Source: Candidatus Aminicenantota bacterium (GTDB lineage Bacteria > Acidobacteriota > Aminicenantia > Aminicenantales > Saccharicenantaceae). Taken from it: a DNA stretch of 54,781 nucleotides. The DNA lies in contig VGJC01000004.1 in the NCBI GenBank assembly GCA_016867635.1, forward strand, positions 1 to 54,781, written 5' to 3'. Shown here in pieces: positions 9,593 to 18,104 of the stretch (position 1 is the first letter of the stretch; each line of letters starts with the position of its first letter). Made by a program: the position numbers and the translations under genes. The notes under the pieces are model-generated. The model was not told where the DNA came from. It saw only the letters and a list, made by a program, of their open reading frames with translations, and made no database searches.

Positions 9593-10852
9593 ATGGAACA
9601 CGACGGCGATTTTATCAGGGAGTCCACCCGGGTCATCGACGAGGTCGAGGGCCAGCTGGACCGGCTTCTCCAGAAGAAATTCGGCGACGTCGACAGGGGC
9701 CTCGAAGAGCTCATCAACAGGGAGAGAGAGGCCGCCCTGCGGCGCAAGGACGAGATCGAGAAGGAATTCCAGAAAGAGCGGGAGGTCCTCGTCGACTACC
9801 GGACCATGGTCCGCGAGTTCGAGGAGGAGCGCGGCCGACTTCTGAGCGAGGCCCGGGAGCGCTTCGACAAGGTCCTCCGCTTCCAGGCGGAGATCGAGAG
9901 CCTCGCGAGATACACGGTCGAGGAGATCAAGAAGGTCAACGAGATCCAGGACCGCCTCGAGGGGCTGAGAACGAAGACCTCGGAAAAGGCGGCCTTCCTC
10001 AAGAACGATCTCCGGGAAAGGTTTGGGATCGTGGCCGAGGTCATGGAGGACGAGCCCAAGCCGCTCGACCTGGACCTCGACCAGGAGCTGGAGAAGCTGA
10101 GAAAGATCAAGGAGCTGCTGGCCGTCGAATCGGCCGCCGCCGATCTCGGCATGACGGCCGGCGAGCCGGCCGCCCGGGACGGCCTGGCCGAGATGGACGC
10201 CGAGACCGGCGACGCCTCCTTCTCGATCCCCGAGATCCAGGACCTCATCGCCGGATCGGCCGCGCCCGAAAGCCCCGGGCCCGACGTCCCGGAACCCCCC
10301 GCGGGAACCGCCCCTCCCGAAACACCCGCCCTGCCGAAAGAAGATGGAGAAGGGACGGAAGGGGCCCTGGCCGCCGAGCTCGAAGCCTGCCGCCGGACGG
10401 AGCCGGCCAACGGAAGCGGCGAGATCCACTATTTCCAGAAAGACCGGACGGTCATCATCGACCCGGAAAAGCTGTTCGAGTCCGCCGACAAGACCCTCGA
10501 GGAAGCCGGGCGGCTCTCGCTCAAGCTCGGGCTGACCGAATCGCCCAAGGACCAGTTCTTCATCAAGCAGGAGCTCATCAACTGGCAGGAGGGGCTGAGA
10601 GGGCTGCTCCTGAGGATCATCAAGATGTGCGAGAAGAGCGCCTGGGGCCTGCCCAGCTTCACTCGGGAGATCCTCGGCACCGACGCCTTGCGGGGCTTCC
10701 TCGAGCGTCTGAGCATGGAGAATTGGAGCAACCCCGAGGAGTTCGCCTCTTTCTCGGCAGCGATAGGGGGGATGAGGAAGGCGTTCCAGGCCCGGATCGA
10801 GCCCCGGATCGCGTACCTTCGGTCCCTGCGGCAGGACCTCGACGCCGAATAG
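9593..10852 (+). CDS. Acidic coiled-coil protein of unknown function
   Basis: MEHDGDFIRESTRVIDEVEGQLDRLLQKKFGDVDRGLEELINREREAALRRKDEIEKEF heptad-rich; start chosen from promoter and RBS position. Confidence 0.7.
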   Translation: MEHDGDFIRESTRVIDEVEGQLDRLLQKKFGDVDRGLEELINREREAALRRKDEIEKEFQKEREVLVDYRTMVREFEEERGRLLSEARERFDKVLRFQAEIESLARYTVEEIKKVNEIQDRLEGLRTKTSEKAAFLKNDLRERFGIVAEVMEDEPKPLDLDLDQELEKLRKIKELLAVESAAADLGMTAGEPAARDGLAEMDAETGDASFSIPEIQDLIAGSAAPESPGPDVPEPPAGTAPPETPALPKEDGEGTEGALAAELEACRRTEPANGSGEIHYFQKDRTVIIDPEKLFESADKTLEEAGRLSLKLGLTESPKDQFFIKQELINWQEGLRGLLLRIIKMCEKSAWGLPSFTREILGTDALRGFLERLSMENWSNPEEFASFSAAIGGMRKAFQARIEPRIAYLRSLRQDLDAE

Positions 10853-10880
10853 CGGGCCGCCCGCCCGCCCGAACCCGCCG

Positions 10881-12893
10881 TCAGGAGAGCGGCAGGCTCC
10901 TTTTCTGGAAATGGGAGAGGTAGTCTTCCAGGCCCCGGATCTCCGAGTCGCCCATCTCGCGGAACCTCAGCCCCGAATAATAGAGCGGCGTTTCGCCCTC
11001 CGCTTTTTCCGAGTAGATGACGTCGCTGCGGATGAGGTTGGCCTTGTCTTCGAGGACCAGGATGGTGTCCAGCGTTTTGGCGGGAGGGAGCCTCGTTTCC
11101 GAAACGATCCGCACTCCTCCCAGGCTGATGTTGACGGTCTTGGCGATCCTGAAACCGCCGTTCTCGCGGAACATGAGGACCGTCGAGGCGGGGGTCCGCT
11201 CGTAACGCCTCTTCTCCCGGAAGGAACGGTCGGGGGCGGGCGGACGGGAAGGCTTCCTGTTCTCGTCCGGCTTGTCCCCAAGATAGCTGCAGACACGGTT
11301 CTTCGTGACCGGGCCGGCCCCCGTCGGCCTCAGATCGGCCCGGCGCTTGCCCTTGGCCTCGGCCAGGGCCAGGTCCGCCTCCCCGGCCAGGCGCTTGAGG
11401 TCGGTCTTGGAGAGGGCGTGATCGCTCGACGTCCTGGGGAACACGGTCACTCCGAAGGACATGGTCAGGTTGTTCCCGGGCTGGAATTCCTGGAACTCGA
11501 AATAGAAGTCCTCGACGTTCTTCCGGATCCGCTCCGTGAGCTGGGCGGACTCGTCCCGGTTCTTGACGCCGGTCAGGAAGAAGAGGAACTCCTCTCCCCC
11601 GTAACGGCAGAGAAGGTCCTCTTCCCGGATGGAGATCTTGAGGATGCCGGCCAGCTCCCGGAGCAGCTTGTTGCCCGCCTCGTGACCGTTCCTGTCGTTG
11701 TAGTTCTTGAACCAGTCCACGTCGCCCATGACCAGGGCCATGAAGCCCTCCTCCCGACGACGCTTGCCCAGGGCGTTGACCCTCTGGAGGACCTTCTCGA
11801 AAAAGGGCTCCGGCCGGAGGAGACCGGTCAGGGCGTCGTACTGGATGAGGTTGAGCTTGGTCATGGCGATGGCCATGTGCTCGCAGAGGCCGCGCAGGAT
11901 CCGCTGGTCCTCCGGGGTGAAGCCGTCGGGACCGGGTCTCGCCGCGACCGTCTTGTTGTAGACCTCGACGACGCCGATGACCGTCCGGTCGTGCATGACG
12001 GGGACGCCCAACAGGCTCTTGAGCGGCGACCTGAGGAACTCCTGGTACCGGCGGCTGAGCCTCCGGTCGAACCCGAGGACGGGGATGTTGACGTCGTGGC
12101 CGAAGCGGGCGACGGAAGCCGCGAAATCCTGGGCGTCGAGGGGGGCGACGTATTTCGAGAATTCCGAATGGGAGAGAAAGGAGCTGTCCCAGACAAGCGG
12201 TTTGAGGTAGCGGCCCAGGGTCTCGTTCTCCTCGACGATGTAGACCGTGGCGCTCGCGGCCTGGACGATGTCCCGGATGTCCGGGACGACGTCGAGGAGG
12301 CTGCTGACATCGTCCGCCCCGTAGATCTTCCGGAGCACGGCTTCGACCCGCAGCCGCTCCTTCTGGGACCCGACGTACTTGGACTCGATGGCGATCCGTT
12401 TCTCGATCTCGCGGAGGAAGCGCGTGTTGAGAAGGCCCTTGATCTCCTGGATCTCCGCGCAGACATCCTGGACCTTGGCTTCCTGCTGTCGGAGGGAGCG
12501 CTTGAGGGCGGCCGCTTCCGCTTTCAGGCGGGCGTGGTCCCAGGCCCGCCCGAGGGCCCTCGCGAAGGACTCTTCCCGGGGGTCTTCCGGGGAGGTCAGG
12601 GCGCCGTCGACGAAAACGCCGGGAGGGAACCCCCCGGCGGCCCGTTCGAGGAGGTCCGGGTCGGCAGCGGTCAAGAGGACGGCTGTCGAGGGCTCGATCC
12701 GCGTTCCCGGGGGATCGGCCAGGACGGCCCCCGCGTCCATCACGGCGACGGCGACAGTCTCTCCCGCGATCTCCCGCCAGGCCTTGCCCTCGGCCGTCTC
12801 CCCGGACGCCGGCCCGAACTTGCGGGCCAGCCGGGCGAGGCGTTCGCCCTCCGAGGAAGATGGATTGATTATCAGGATCCGTTTCTGGGTCAT
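10881..12893 (-). CDS. Diguanylate cyclase: receiver-like N-terminus, GAF, GGDEF, C-terminal PilZ
   Basis: CRYGGEEF with REED I-site 5 aa upstream; PilZ-like RRYERTPASTVLMF...VNISLGGVRI. Confidence 0.88.
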   Translation of the reverse strand: MTQKRILIINPSSSEGERLARLARKFGPASGETAEGKAWREIAGETVAVAVMDAGAVLADPPGTRIEPSTAVLLTAADPDLLERAAGGFPPGVFVDGALTSPEDPREESFARALGRAWDHARLKAEAAALKRSLRQQEAKVQDVCAEIQEIKGLLNTRFLREIEKRIAIESKYVGSQKERLRVEAVLRKIYGADDVSSLLDVVPDIRDIVQAASATVYIVEENETLGRYLKPLVWDSSFLSHSEFSKYVAPLDAQDFAASVARFGHDVNIPVLGFDRRLSRRYQEFLRSPLKSLLGVPVMHDRTVIGVVEVYNKTVAARPGPDGFTPEDQRILRGLCEHMAIAMTKLNLIQYDALTGLLRPEPFFEKVLQRVNALGKRRREEGFMALVMGDVDWFKNYNDRNGHEAGNKLLRELAGILKISIREEDLLCRYGGEEFLFFLTGVKNRDESAQLTERIRKNVEDFYFEFQEFQPGNNLTMSFGVTVFPRTSSDHALSKTDLKRLAGEADLALAEAKGKRRADLRPTGAGPVTKNRVCSYLGDKPDENRKPSRPPAPDRSFREKRRYERTPASTVLMFRENGGFRIAKTVNISLGGVRIVSETRLPPAKTLDTILVLEDKANLIRSDVIYSEKAEGETPLYYSGLRFREMGDSEIRGLEDYLSHFQKRSLPLS

Positions 12894-12981
12894 TGCCCTC
12901 GCCGCCTGACAGTTGAAACCTTGGCCACCTTCAATATACCGATTTTCGGGACCGCGTCAATCTCTTTTTTCGGCCGACTTT

Positions 12982-13011
12982 TTGAATCCGGCTCAGGGGA
13001 TATGGTATATT
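12982..13011 (+). promoter_or_regulatory. Promoter TTGAAT-18-TATATT upstream of hutU
   Basis: TTGAAT 12982-12987; TATATT 13006-13011; RBS AGGAGG before ATG 13031. Confidence 0.55.
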
Positions 13012-13030
13012 TTCCGCCAGGAGGTCGCCC

Positions 13031-14701
13031 ATGGTCCCCAAGAGCACGGATACGATCCCGACGGTCCGGGCCCCCCGAGGGGCACGCCTGCGCACAAAGG
13101 GCTGGTCTCAGGAAGGCGCCCTGCGGATGCTGATGAACAACCTCGATCCCCAGGTCGCGGAGCGCCCCCGCGAGCTGATCGTCTACGGAGGGACCGGCAA
13201 GGCGGCCCGCAACTGGGAGTCTTTCCGGGCCATCGTCGCCAGCCTCAAGACGCTCGAGAACGACGAGACCCTGGTCGTGCAATCCGGCAAACCGGTCGCG
13301 GTCTTCAAGACCCACCCCGAGGCGCCTCGGGTCCTCATCGCCAATGCCCTGATCGTGCCCAAGTGGGCGACATGGGACGAGTTCCGCCGCCTGGAAGCCT
13401 TGGGCCTGACGATGTACGGGCAGATGACGGCCGGGAGCTGGATCTACATCGGGACCCAGGGCATCCTCCAGGGGACGTACGAGACCCTGGCCGAAGCGGC
13501 CCGCCGGCATTTCGGGGGCTCGCTCAGGGGCACCCTGACCCTGACGGCGGGGTTGGGGGGCATGGGCGGCGCCCAGCCCCTGGCCGTGACCATGAACGAC
13601 GGCGTGGCCATCGTCGTCGAGGTCGATGCCCACCGCATCCGGAGGCGGCTGGACACGCGGTACGTCGACCGGATGACCGCCAGCCTCGACGAGGCCCTGG
13701 GCCTGGCCCGCGAAGCCATGAAAAAAGGCCGGCCCCTGTCCATCGCCCTTCTCGGCAACGCCGCCGACGTCGTCCCGGAGTTCGTCCGCCGGGGGGTGAC
13801 GCCGGATATCCTCACCGACCAGACCTCGGCCCACGACGAGCTCAGCGGGTACGTTCCCCACGGCCTGCCCTACGAGGACGCGCTGGCCCTCAGGATAAAG
13901 GACCCGGAAGACTACATCCGCCGCTCCTACGAGTCGATGGCCGTCCACGTCGAGGCCATGCTCGAGCTGCGGAAAAGAGGGGCCCGGGCTTTCGACTACG
14001 GCAACAATATCCGCGGCCAGGCCCAGAAAGCCGGGGTCGCGGACGCCTTCGACATCCCGGGCTTCGTCCCGGAGTATATCCGCCCCCTCTTCTGTCAAGG
14101 CAAGGGGCCGTTCCGCTGGGCGGCGCTTTCGGGAAGGCCGCGGGACATCTACGCCACCGACGAGGCCGTCGTCCGGGAGTTCCCGGAGGACGAAGCCCTG
14201 GCCCGCTGGATCCGCAAGGCCCGGGAGCAGGTCAAGTTCCAGGGGCTGCCGGCGCGCATCTGCTGGCTCGGCTACGGCGAGCGGGCCCGGTTCGGGGCGG
14301 TCATCAACCGTCTCGTGAAGAAGGGGACGATCGGCGCGCCGATCGTCATCGGGCGCGACCATCTCGACACGGGGTCGGTGGCCTCGCCGAACCGGGAGAC
14401 CGAGGGCATGAGGGACGGCTCCGACGCCATCGCCGACTGGCCCGTGCTCAACGCCCTTCTCAACGCCGTCTGCGGCGCGTCGTGGGTCTCCGTCCATCAC
14501 GGCGGGGGAGTGGGCATCGGGCTGTCCATCCACGCCGGCATGGTCATCGTCGCCGACGGGACGCCGGCCACCGGCCGCCGGCTGGAACGCGTCCTGACGG
14601 CGGACCCGGGGCTCGGCGTCGCGCGCCATGCCGACGCCGGCTATCCCGAGGCCGTCGCCTGCGCCAAAGAAAGAGGGATCAGGATTCCGCTGCTGAAATA
14701 A
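13031..14701 (+). CDS. hutU: Urocanate hydratase
   Basis: [48 protein letters not shown] and C-terminal HHGGGVGIG motifs. Confidence 0.95.
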   Translation: MVPKSTDTIPTVRAPRGARLRTKGWSQEGALRMLMNNLDPQVAERPRELIVYGGTGKAARNWESFRAIVASLKTLENDETLVVQSGKPVAVFKTHPEAPRVLIANALIVPKWATWDEFRRLEALGLTMYGQMTAGSWIYIGTQGILQGTYETLAEAARRHFGGSLRGTLTLTAGLGGMGGAQPLAVTMNDGVAIVVEVDAHRIRRRLDTRYVDRMTASLDEALGLAREAMKKGRPLSIALLGNAADVVPEFVRRGVTPDILTDQTSAHDELSGYVPHGLPYEDALALRIKDPEDYIRRSYESMAVHVEAMLELRKRGARAFDYGNNIRGQAQKAGVADAFDIPGFVPEYIRPLFCQGKGPFRWAALSGRPRDIYATDEAVVREFPEDEALARWIRKAREQVKFQGLPARICWLGYGERARFGAVINRLVKKGTIGAPIVIGRDHLDTGSVASPNRETEGMRDGSDAIADWPVLNALLNAVCGASWVSVHHGGGVGIGLSIHAGMVIVADGTPATGRRLERVLTADPGLGVARHADAGYPEAVACAKERGIRIPLLK

Positions 14702-14745
14702 CGGCCGTCAAAAGGGAGTGACGCGAAGCGCGGTCTCCGGCGGGG

Positions 14746-14778
14746 CGATGTCAACATCGTTTTCCGGGCGCGCCCGGA
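14746..14778. promoter_or_regulatory. Two adjacent palindromes (CGATGT-CA-ACATCG and TCCGGGCGCGCCCGGA), candidate enhancer-binding-protein sites
   Basis: Perfect inverted repeats at 14746-14759 and 14763-14778, about 60-90 nt upstream of the sigma-54 promoter. Confidence 0.4.
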
Positions 14779-14837
14779 GTCCGCTCGAAAGCCGAGTGGG
14801 ATCAGGCGGTTAGACCGGACTTCCTTTTTTCTCTCTC

Positions 14838-14853
14838 TGGCACGCCGCTTGCT
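14838..14853 (+). promoter_or_regulatory. Sigma-54 (-24/-12) promoter
   Basis: cTGGCACGCCGCTTGCT matches YTGGCACG-N4-TTGCW; GG (14839-40) N10 GC (14851-52); ATG 26 nt downstream with AAAGGAG RBS. Confidence 0.8.
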
Positions 14854-14878
14854 TTAGAGGGAGCGAAAGGAGATCCCA

Positions 14879-15103
14879 ATGAAAAAACTGATCGTCGCGG
14901 TTCTGGCCGGTCTCGTTCTTCTCTCCGCCGTCCTGTTCTTCCCGCCGAGCGTCGCCGCCGAGGAGGTCGGGGGGTGCTTCCAAGAGCATGTGACGTGCCG
15001 GGAGCACGCCCTCAATCTCGACGCGCCCTGGTACCAGGTCACGCTGTTCCTGACGCTCTGCGACCTCGCGCTGGCCAAGTGCATCCTGCACCTGAGCATT
15101 TGA
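14879..15103 (+). CDS. Small secreted protein (74 aa), about 47-aa mature region with four Cys
   Basis: Signal peptide MKKLIVAVLAGLVLLSAVLFFPPSVAA then EEVGGCFQEHVTCREHALNLDAPWYQVTLFLTLCDLALAKCILHLSI; sigma-54 promoter, RBS and terminator bracket it. Confidence 0.8.
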   Translation: MKKLIVAVLAGLVLLSAVLFFPPSVAAEEVGGCFQEHVTCREHALNLDAPWYQVTLFLTLCDLALAKCILHLSI

Positions 15104-15109
15104 GCGGGC

Positions 15110-15145
15110 GGGGGCCCTCGTTTCCGGGGGCCCCCATTTTTTTTC
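15110..15145 (+). terminator. Rho-independent terminator
   Basis: GGGGGCCC-loop-GGGCCCCC followed by ATTTTTTTTC. Confidence 0.85.
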
Positions 15146-15170
15146 AGAACGTGGCAGGGGGATCCAGAAA

Positions 15171-16175
15171 ATGAAACGCACCAAGACAATGTTCGCCGTT
15201 CCGGCCCTGGTCTGCGTCCTGACGTCCTGGGCCGCCGTGTCGCCGGGAGGAGCGCGCCTCGACGGTCCGGTCCCGGGCTTCAAAGCCGTCGAAAGGACCG
15301 CGGCAGGCGAGAGGCCGGACGACGCCGTCCTGGCCCGTCCCGTGGCCCTGGCGTTCGACGGGAAGGAGATCCTCGTCGCCGACGCCCAGGAATGCGCGAT
15401 CAAGGTGTTCGCCGAGGACGGGAGCTTCCTCCGGTCGATCGGCCGCAAAGGCGCCGGCCCCGGGGAGTTCTCGTTCCCGTCGGGGGTTTGCGTGTCCGGC
15501 GGGCGGATCTTCGTCGCGGACAAGTTCAACTTTCGCGTCCAGATCCTCGATCGGGAAGGGAAGCCGGAGGGCGGCTTCCGGCTCGACTTCCCGCCGGACA
15601 AGATCTACGCGCTCGGCGAAGGGACGATCCTGGTCACGAGCAACCCGAGCGGCCGCCCGATCCGGGAGAACATGCTCCGCCTCTTCGACCCCTCGGGAGC
15701 GCTCCTTTGGGAGGGGCTCGCGTCCCGGTCGTTCGGCGATCCGGTCTACGACACCTTCCGCAACATGTTCCTCGTCTGCCCGGACGGTTCGGACGGCTTC
15801 TTCATCGTCTATCGCAGCGAGGAGAGGGCCGTGCTTCGCTTCGGGCCCAAAGGGGATGCCCTCGGAGGGGTCCCGGTGGACGAGCGGTACGCTTTCAAGC
15901 CGGTCCGGCTGCCCTTCAAGGGCCCCACGAAGGTCCTCCTCGGCTTCTGCTGGGCGTCGGCCTTCGACCGGGGGCGCCTCTATCTCCTGGAGCCCGAGGC
16001 GGTCGACGGCCGGGACCTCGGCCCCGGCCGCCGCGTATCGGTCTTCGGCCGCGACGGAAGGATGCAGGCCGTCATCGATCTGCCGCGCCGGATCCACCGA
16101 TTCACGGTCGACGGCGACCGCATCTACGCTCTCGACGAGGAAGGGGAGCTGGGTGTTTTCGAGGTCGCGAGATGA
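15171..16175 (+). CDS. 6-bladed beta-propeller (NHL-like) secreted protein
   Basis: Repeats such as FDGKEILVADAQECAIKVFAEDGSFLRSIGRKGAGPGEFSFPSGVCVSGGRIFVADKFNFRVQILDREG; signal peptide. Confidence 0.8.
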   Translation: MKRTKTMFAVPALVCVLTSWAAVSPGGARLDGPVPGFKAVERTAAGERPDDAVLARPVALAFDGKEILVADAQECAIKVFAEDGSFLRSIGRKGAGPGEFSFPSGVCVSGGRIFVADKFNFRVQILDREGKPEGGFRLDFPPDKIYALGEGTILVTSNPSGRPIRENMLRLFDPSGALLWEGLASRSFGDPVYDTFRNMFLVCPDGSDGFFIVYRSEERAVLRFGPKGDALGGVPVDERYAFKPVRLPFKGPTKVLLGFCWASAFDRGRLYLLEPEAVDGRDLGPGRRVSVFGRDGRMQAVIDLPRRIHRFTVDGDRIYALDEEGELGVFEVAR

Positions 16176-16666
16176 TCCGCCCGGCGCTGGCCTTCCTGCT
16201 CGCCGCGGGGATGGGCGGGGCTTTGCCGGGCCTCGGGCGCGACCGCGACGGGGCCCGGATCTGCGCCTCCCTCGAGGAGGCCGTCCCGACCCCGGGCGGG
16301 GCCGTCCTGCTCGTCTTTTTCTCGACGGGATGCGCGATCTGCTTTGACGAGCTTCTCGAGGCGCGATATGCCGTCGAGCAAAACGGCTGGCCGGTGGCCG
16401 TGGTCGGGGTCCACCTCGGCCCCTACGAGGAGCTGCGCGCTTTCCTCGAAAAATACCGCTGGGACAAACCGGTCGTGTTCGACAGGCGCAAGCTGTTGTT
16501 CCGGAAGTTCAAGGTCGCGGTCGTCCCCGACCTTCTTCTTCTCATCGGGGACGAAGTCGTCCACCGGAGCGACCCCACCAGCGACCACCGTGTCCGACGG
16601 GATGAACTCCGGTTGTGCCTGGAGCGGATCTTCGGGCCCGGATCGGATCGGCCTCAGCTCAGATGA
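16172..16666 (+). CDS. Secreted thioredoxin-fold (TlpA/redoxin-like) protein
   Basis: Signal peptide; VFFSTGCAICFDELLEA CxxC motif and cis-Pro-like VVPDLLLL; ATGA overlap with the propeller gene. Confidence 0.7.
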   Translation: MIRPALAFLLAAGMGGALPGLGRDRDGARICASLEEAVPTPGGAVLLVFFSTGCAICFDELLEARYAVEQNGWPVAVVGVHLGPYEELRAFLEKYRWDKPVVFDRRKLLFRKFKVAVVPDLLLLIGDEVVHRSDPTSDHRVRRDELRLCLERIFGPGSDRPQLR

Positions 16667-17936
16667 CGGTGCCGTCGGGGATGACGGCGCCCTTGGGGAC
16701 GACGATGAGGCCCTCGACGATGACGTGGCTCTCGGCGGTCTCGGAGCGCAGGCCGCCCCGGTTGACGAGCTTGACGCCGTGGCCGACGCGGGCGTTCTTG
16801 TCGATGATGGCGTTGCGGATCTCGCAGTCGCGCCCGATGCCGATGTCGGGGATCCCCGCTGCTCGGCTCTGGGCGAGGTCCTGGGCCGATTCGAAGTAGT
16901 CGGCGCCCATCATCACGGTCCGCTCGAGCGAGGAGTTCTCCCCGATCCGGGAGCGGATGCCGACGATGGACTGCCGGATGCGGGAGCGGTTGACGATGCT
17001 GCCTTCGCAGAGAATGGAGTTCTCGACCTCGGAAGCCAGGATCTTGGAGCCGGGCAGGAATCGGGCGTGGGTGAAGACCGGCCGCTGCTCGTCGTAGAAG
17101 TCGAAGCGGGGCAGGGGCCGGGCCAGGTCCATGTGGGCCTCGAAAAAGCTCGGGATGGTCCCGATGTCCTCCCAGTAGCCGTCGAAGAAGTGGCCGAAGA
17201 CCCGGCGCTCGCGGATGGCGTGGGGGATGACCTCCCGGCCGAAATCCCGGTGCCCCGCGCCGGCCAGGAGGTCCCGCAGGACGCCCTGGTCGAAGAGATA
17301 GACCCCCATGGAGGCCAGATGGGTCCGGCCGCGGGCCGGCGTCTCGAAGCGGTCGAAGACCTCTTCGCCGACCGCCATCCGGGCGATCTCGCCCGGGTCC
17401 TTGGGCTTCTCGGCGAATTCCGTGATCCGCCCCGCCGCGTCGACCTTCATGACCCCGAACTCGGGCGCCTGATCGGCCCCGACCGGGGTCACGGCGATGC
17501 TGATCTCCGCTCCGGTATCCCTGTGGAAGGCGACGAACTTGCGGTAGTCCATGCGATAGAGATGGTCGCCCGACAGGATGAGGATCAGCGCCTTGGGATC
17601 GTCGATGACCGACAGGTTCTGCCGGACCGCGTCGGCCGTCCCCTGGTACCAGTTCCGGCTCTCGAGGGTCTGCTGGGCCGACAGGATGGTGATGAAGTCC
17701 CGGTGGAAGTCGTCGAACCGGTAGGTCGTGAAGATGTGGCGGTGGAGGGAGCGGCTGGCGAACTGGGTCAGGACGAAGATGCTGGAGACGCCCGAGTGGA
17801 TGCAGTTGGAGATCGATATGTCGATGAGCCGGAAGCGCCCGGCCACGGGCACGGCGGGCTTGCTCCGGAACTTGGTCAGCGGGAAAAGGCGCGTGCCCTG
17901 GCCTCCGGCCATGATCAGGCTGACGACGTCTCCCAT
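16659..17936 (-). CDS. glgC: Glucose-1-phosphate adenylyltransferase
   Basis: LIMAGGQGTRLFPLTKFRSKPAVPVAGRFRLIDISISNCIHSG, LSGDHLYRMDY. Confidence 0.93.
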   Translation of the reverse strand: MGDVVSLIMAGGQGTRLFPLTKFRSKPAVPVAGRFRLIDISISNCIHSGVSSIFVLTQFASRSLHRHIFTTYRFDDFHRDFITILSAQQTLESRNWYQGTADAVRQNLSVIDDPKALILILSGDHLYRMDYRKFVAFHRDTGAEISIAVTPVGADQAPEFGVMKVDAAGRITEFAEKPKDPGEIARMAVGEEVFDRFETPARGRTHLASMGVYLFDQGVLRDLLAGAGHRDFGREVIPHAIRERRVFGHFFDGYWEDIGTIPSFFEAHMDLARPLPRFDFYDEQRPVFTHARFLPGSKILASEVENSILCEGSIVNRSRIRQSIVGIRSRIGENSSLERTVMMGADYFESAQDLAQSRAAGIPDIGIGRDCEIRNAIIDKNARVGHGVKLVNRGGLRSETAESHVIVEGLIVVPKGAVIPDGTVI

Positions 17937-17951
17937 GCCCGCATTGTATCA
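17937..17951 (-). promoter_or_regulatory. Extended -10 (TGATACAAT) placed for leaderless glgC transcription
   Basis: Minus strand TACAAT at 17948-17943, 6 nt before ATG 17936; no Shine-Dalgarno. Confidence 0.45.
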
Positions 17952-18029
17952 CGCCCGCGGCTTCGTACGCCATGAGCGGCCCGCTTCCCTGGGCAGGACG
18001 CTCGGGACGTTCCTCTCGCGGGGTGGGAA

Positions 18030-18058
18030 GGGGACATGTACCTCCGGTACGTGTCCCC
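18030..18058. repeat. 13-bp-stem hairpin GGGGACATGTACC-TCC-GGTACGTGTCCCC between divergent glgC and the FAD oxidoreductase gene
   Basis: Inverted repeat, 12 Watson-Crick pairs plus one G.U, 3-nt loop; REP-like. Confidence 0.7.
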
Positions 18059-18067
18059 GCGCCCTCG

Positions 18068-18097
18068 TTGGCGGGCGCGAGGGGTTTCCGGTATGAT
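18068..18097 (+). promoter_or_regulatory. Promoter TTGGCG-18-TATGAT upstream of the FAD oxidoreductase gene
   Basis: -10 ends 7 nt before ATG 18105. Confidence 0.45.
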
Positions 18098-18104
18098 GGG
18101 GCCG

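Noticed and set aside
10911-13133. 740-aa plus-strand ORF opposite the GGDEF-PilZ gene
   Set aside because: The opposite strand encodes unmistakable GAF-GGDEF-PilZ motifs; the plus frame is compositional.
12890-14629. 579-aa minus-strand ORF opposite hutU, and the 602-aa plus-strand shifted frame at 12913-14721
   Set aside because: HutU motifs are all in the 13031 frame; the others are shadow ORFs.
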